A stretch of DNA of 9,505 bases from Microbacteriaceae bacterium (GTDB lineage: Bacteria; Actinomycetota; Actinomycetes; Actinomycetales; Microbacteriaceae), in NCBI GenBank assembly GCA_947447385.1, contig CANFKN010000038.1, positions 1 to 9,505 on the forward strand, written 5' to 3'. Both the position numbers and the translations under genes were made by a program. A model generated the notes under the pieces. That model did no database searches and was not told the origin of the DNA. It saw nothing but the letters and a program-made list of their open reading frames with translations. Each line of letters begins with the position of its first letter. The stretch's first letter is position 1. Below are positions 6,672 through 9,505 of the stretch, piece by piece.

Positions 6672-6720
6672 AAAACCCCGCTTTTGCTAAGGCCTAGTGC
6701 TTAGTCAGAAGCGGGGTTTT
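6672..6720. terminator. Strong bidirectional intrinsic terminator after tRNA-Leu
   Basis: The arms AAAACCCCGCTT (6672-6683) and AAGCGGGGTTTT (6709-6720) are perfect complements. The pairing extends inward through 6684-6686 with 6706-6708, then past a one-base bulge into CTAAG (6687-6691) and CTTAG (6700-6704), leaving an 8-nt loop. The G+C-rich core with flanking A and T runs allows termination in either direction. It ends the tRNA transcript and insulates the secreted-protein gene. Confidence 0.9.
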
Positions 6721-6875
6721 GCATTGTTGAAACGGTTATATCCCCAAGTGCCACCCTCCCCTCGCGTCGACTTTCGTAGCCCGTCTGGGTGACACCAAAA
6801 GAGATTACTGTTGCGCTATCGCACCTCTCGCTAGCTTTTCTTAAAGGCCACTATTGGGTTTTTAGGAAGGCAAAA
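6721..6875 (+). other. Upstream region of the secreted-protein gene, no clear promoter
   Basis: This 155-bp gap between the terminator and the start at 6876 contains no recognisable gene. The reading frame of the secreted protein stays open upstream to a GTG at 6789, but those residues do not look like a signal peptide start. The only firm signal is the ribosome binding site AGGAAGG at 6864-6870. TTGCGC (6811-6816) and TAGCTT (6832-6837) are too close (15 bp) to be called a promoter with confidence. Confidence 0.4.
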
Positions 6876-8360
6876 GTGAACATATTCAAGAAGCGTTTTG
6901 CAGGCCTCTCAGTCTTGCTTCTAACATCAGCTTTAACACTTGTCCAAGTCGCGGCGGTTAAGGCGGCCGACACTGGCTCGGTTACGGGCAAAGTTTTTAT
7001 CAGCGTTGATGGCGCGGCTTCCACTCCCCTAGCCAACGTGCCTGTCACGTTGGCAGATTCAAACTATGTGAACTATGGCGTAGGCAGCCCCACTGGCACT
7101 TCAAACTCATCTCAGACAGGTGAATATTCTTTTTCAAATCTGGCCGACGGAACCTACTATGCCTTTGTTGGTGCATTGAACACGGATAAGTTATCTAACG
7201 ATAGCCCACTAACGCAGGCAGATAGTGGCAATTGGTATGCCAGCTTGGCATATTATTCTTCGTCTGGATTAGGGTATTTAAGTGCGAGTCTTTACAGTCG
7301 CATTACCATCTCTGGCGGGTCTGTCTCGACGGCAACCGACATCACATTGCCTGGTTGGGCAAGCGTTGGACAGATTTCGGGGTCTCTGCTAGATAGCAAT
7401 GGGCAACCGCTCGATGTTGATAACGGGCTCGGTATTTCAGACCCGAGTGACTCCTCGGACGTTAAAGAGGGTGTGTATGTTTCACTCACGAACGGCTATC
7501 CAATCCATCATCAATACGCCGATCTGACAGGTCACTTCTCGTTCTATTTGCCAGAAGGGACTTATCTCATAAGCTACGGTGACCCAGAGTGGGGAAACCC
7601 AATTTTCGAAAATGGTGCGATTAGTGCCGTCTATGCTCCTCACCTAGATTTAGCTGCGGGAGCAGTATCTGCCGGCCACAACTTTGTTATTAAGAGATTC
7701 GACCTCACGGAGGTCGGTGCTTCTAAAGCAAAATTTATTGGCCAACTAAAACCAGGCACCGACATGAAGGTCACCGGTCTGAAATTCCCGTCTGGCGCAA
7801 CGGTGGAGTATTCTTGGAGCTGCGCTGTGGAAAGCGCAGGTCAAGGCAGTTATCTCGGTCAAGGCCCAGTTTTGCACGTTGCCGTTGATGCTCCTCTGAG
7901 TTGCCCCTCAGGCAAACTGCAACTTACTATCACGTTATCTAAATCGAGCTACATTGATGTTACTTTTACGGTGCAACGCACAGTGAAAGTAGTTTCAACT
8001 GCGAAGCTCAAATACGACGCGAGCTCAACCAAACTCATCAACAAGTTCACTTCGATTTCTGGCACCAATACTTTGGGCAGTACCGTGCGTGGCGAGAACG
8101 GAACTTTCAAGCTCAAGTCAGTGAGCAAGACCGCGACGAGCTGGTTTAGATGCCCTACGCAAGCAGCTGCCCAAACACCGCGACTTGTGGGCTGCCAGCA
8201 AATCGTTTCGGCCAATAACAAGCGCACCTACAAGATTTCGGCTTATGACGCGCGCGCATTCTTGGTGTATCGAGTGAAGGTCAAGAAATATAGCGACCCT
8301 AGACATCACGGCACAATAGCGCCAGCAGACTCTTTGCCGTTGGCGGTCGGATATTTCTAA
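6876..8360 (+). CDS. Secreted multi-domain protein with carboxypeptidase-regulatory-like and WxC modules, function unknown
   Basis: A 494-residue exported protein. The GTG at 6876 is chosen because AGGAAGG lies 5 nt upstream and the product then begins with a classical signal peptide (NIFKKRF, a hydrophobic stretch, cleavage after VKA near residue 30). Two prealbumin-like beta-sandwich domains follow: about 35-100, with GSVTGKVF, then GEYSFSNLADGTYYAFV; and about 163-235, with GQISGSLLDSNGQPL, then GHFSFYLPEGTYLISY. The C-terminal half holds two modules with a W-x-C motif: YSWSC (312-316) with C343, and SWFRC (422-426) with C440, then NKRTYKISAYDARAFLVYRVKV. The four cysteines could form two disulfides outside the cell. 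No LPxTG, lipobox or C-terminal anchor is seen, so it is probably released or loosely wall-bound. It flanks the amylosucrase gene convergently, but no link can be shown. Confidence 0.85.
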   Translation: MNIFKKRFAGLSVLLLTSALTLVQVAAVKAADTGSVTGKVFISVDGAASTPLANVPVTLADSNYVNYGVGSPTGTSNSSQTGEYSFSNLADGTYYAFVGALNTDKLSNDSPLTQADSGNWYASLAYYSSSGLGYLSASLYSRITISGGSVSTATDITLPGWASVGQISGSLLDSNGQPLDVDNGLGISDPSDSSDVKEGVYVSLTNGYPIHHQYADLTGHFSFYLPEGTYLISYGDPEWGNPIFENGAISAVYAPHLDLAAGAVSAGHNFVIKRFDLTEVGASKAKFIGQLKPGTDMKVTGLKFPSGATVEYSWSCAVESAGQGSYLGQGPVLHVAVDAPLSCPSGKLQLTITLSKSSYIDVTFTVQRTVKVVSTAKLKYDASSTKLINKFTSISGTNTLGSTVRGENGTFKLKSVSKTATSWFRCPTQAAAQTPRLVGCQQIVSANNKRTYKISAYDARAFLVYRVKVKKYSDPRHHGTIAPADSLPLAVGYF

Positions 8361-8411
8361 ATCGCCCACCTGCAAAGCATCAAAACCAAGTGAACCTTTG
8401 TGGAAGTTGCG

Positions 8412-9505
8412 CTAGCTGAGCCAGAGCGCCTGATATGGGTGCAGCTCGATGCCGTCGCCAACATTGAAACTGTTACCGGTGACATGGTCATAGACACGGT
8501 TGCCCACTGCCCAGAGCTCGCTGCGGCTAACCCATCGAGTGCCGTCGGTTAGGTTGTAAACCTGTGTCAGGTTGCCAGCTGGGTGCTGACGATCGAAAAT
8601 AATGACTCCGTTCGATTCCCCCGAGCGCGTCTTTGTGGCAACAGCCGCGTGAAGCGAAGGCAATGTGGTGCGAGCTTCGATTAAGCGGTCAATGCGACGG
8701 CGAATGCGGGTTGCGACTGAGTCTGGGTTTTGGCCGGCAGCAGCTGAAAGGGCAGTATTCCAATCCATTGCTGGGCGGTTAATCCAGCGGTTATCTTCGG
8801 CCTTGGTCGGGTCTTTGAGGTAGCTTTCATCGTTGAACATGGCGATTTCGTCGCCCATGTAAAGCAGCGGAATGCCGCCGAAACCAAAAATCATGGCATA
8901 GGCGCAAACATATCGATTGATGGCTTCGTCAAGCAGTGCCTGGTTTTTGTTCTCAAATGCTGTTTGGATGCCCGCAAGCGCGGCGGCCGAGCCCGATGTG
9001 CGGCGCTCCCCCGACTGCGGATCGGTTTGAAAGTCAACACCGCGTGCGTTTGAGGTTGGAAACTTGCCGGTGTAATAGTCAGCCAGGAACATGCGGTGAT
9101 CGTGGCCGTTGAAGCCGTTTCTAGCGGCATCGTTGTCATCGATTGCCCAGCCTATGTCGTCGTGGCAACGCAGGTATGCGCCCCAAGCGGTGTTTGTTGG
9201 AATCGCCTTGAAGAGGTTCATGGTGTAGTTCATGAAGTGAGTGTCTTTTGATGCTAGCGCTGCCCAAATCTGAACCATGAGGCTGTTGTGATAAGCAAGG
9301 TCACTGACTTTGCCAGCGTGTTTGCCTTCGCCAAGATAGGCACCGACCTGGTTTGGGCCAACGATTGCCTCTGCTTTGAAAATCAATGATGGGGCTACGA
9401 TGCGGCTAAATGCGCGAAGAGCCTGGGTGATTGAGTGAACCTCAGGCTCGCTCTGGCAGGTGGTACCCATGCGCTTGAAGATGAAGGCAATCGCGTCTAG
9501 GCGAA
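8412..9505 (-). CDS. ams: Amylosucrase, GH13 subfamily 4 (partial, N-terminus off the right edge)
   Basis: The frame is open to the window edge; the ATG at 9470 is internal, because RLDAIAFIFKR lies in frame before it. The visible 363 residues cover a little over half of the usual 620-660. They begin at the catalytic nucleophile (RLDA, Asp at visible residue 3), followed by the acid/base Glu in FKAEAI (residue 45) and the transition-state His-Asp in CHDDIGW (113-119). Other family elements are GVDFQTDPQSGERRTSG, GGIPLLYMGDE, DNRWINRP and the end HPYQALWL. These match Neisseria polysaccharea amylosucrase block for block as recalled. The enzyme makes an alpha-1,4-glucan from sucrose, releasing fructose; sucrose hydrolases of the same subfamily are the main alternative. 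The product is probably cytoplasmic, but the N-terminus is not seen. It is convergent with the secreted-protein gene. Confidence 0.88.
   Translation of the reverse strand, partial: RLDAIAFIFKRMGTTCQSEPEVHSITQALRAFSRIVAPSLIFKAEAIVGPNQVGAYLGEGKHAGKVSDLAYHNSLMVQIWAALASKDTHFMNYTMNLFKAIPTNTAWGAYLRCHDDIGWAIDDNDAARNGFNGHDHRMFLADYYTGKFPTSNARGVDFQTDPQSGERRTSGSAAALAGIQTAFENKNQALLDEAINRYVCAYAMIFGFGGIPLLYMGDEIAMFNDESYLKDPTKAEDNRWINRPAMDWNTALSAAAGQNPDSVATRIRRRIDRLIEARTTLPSLHAAVATKTRSGESNGVIIFDRQHPAGNLTQVYNLTDGTRWVSRSELWAVGNRVYDHVTGNSFNVGDGIELHPYQALWLS

Noticed and set aside
6789..6875. Upstream extension of the secreted protein to GTG 6789
   Set aside because: The added 29 residues put an odd segment before the signal peptide and lack a ribosome binding site, while GTG 6876 has AGGAAGG at the right distance.
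8361..8411. Terminator between the convergent secreted-protein and amylosucrase genes
   Set aside because: CAAAG and CTTTG repeats are present, but the potential stem is short, the loop is long and no T-run follows.
1..9505. Mobile elements, CRISPR arrays or phage remnants
   Set aside because: No transposase, integrase, regularly spaced repeats, terminal inverted repeats or target duplications were seen, and the tRNA-Leu has no repeated 3' fragment nearby to suggest an integration site.

Overview
The window looks like a chromosomal segment of a small-genome actinobacterium, most likely a member of the Microbacteriaceae (Luna-type freshwater or marine lineages are a plausible guess). The reasons are the actinobacterial gene set (PafB/PafC WYL regulators, an actinobacterial-type TrmI, a PAC2 protein), GTG and TTG starts, a base composition estimated by eye at about 50% G+C, a tRNA without an encoded CCA end, and secreted modules of a kind common in Micrococcales. 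This placement is inferred from protein sequence and gene order, not from a search.

Layout. Positions 1-4384 carry a tightly packed leftward cluster, transcribed in the order HAD phosphatase, trmI (tRNA m1A58 methyltransferase), an FKBP-like lipoprotein, pafB, pafC. The last gene runs off the left edge. Spacings are 6 bp, about 40-60 bp, 26 bp and an 8-bp overlap, so this is probably one operon. A short divergent intergenic region (4385-4465) separates it from a rightward PAC2-family gene (4466-5329). Next comes a leftward pair, an acidic 70-residue protein and uppP (undecaprenyl-diphosphatase), joined by an ATGA overlap. A rightward tRNA-Leu(GAG) follows, with a trailer hairpin and a strong bidirectional terminator. 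A rightward secreted multi-domain protein (6876-8360) comes next, and finally the C-terminal 60% or so of a leftward amylosucrase that runs off the right edge.

How the genes relate. The order uppP, PAC2, HAD, trmI, pafBC resembles the neighbourhood of the actinobacterial Pup-proteasome locus. In Mycobacterium tuberculosis and Streptomyces the genes mpa/arc, dop, pup, prcBA and pafA lie between trmI and pafBC. Here that whole block is absent, and only the FKBP-like gene separates trmI from pafB. PafBC is known as a transcriptional activator of the LexA-independent DNA-damage response, so its retention without the pupylation genes fits a role that does not need them. The rest of the window is housekeeping (tRNA modification, cell-wall lipid carrier recycling, tRNA-Leu) plus two accessory-looking genes: a secreted protein of unknown role and a sucrose-to-alpha-glucan enzyme.

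No mobile element, CRISPR array, integrase or phage gene was seen. No gene-free stretch reaches 300 bp.
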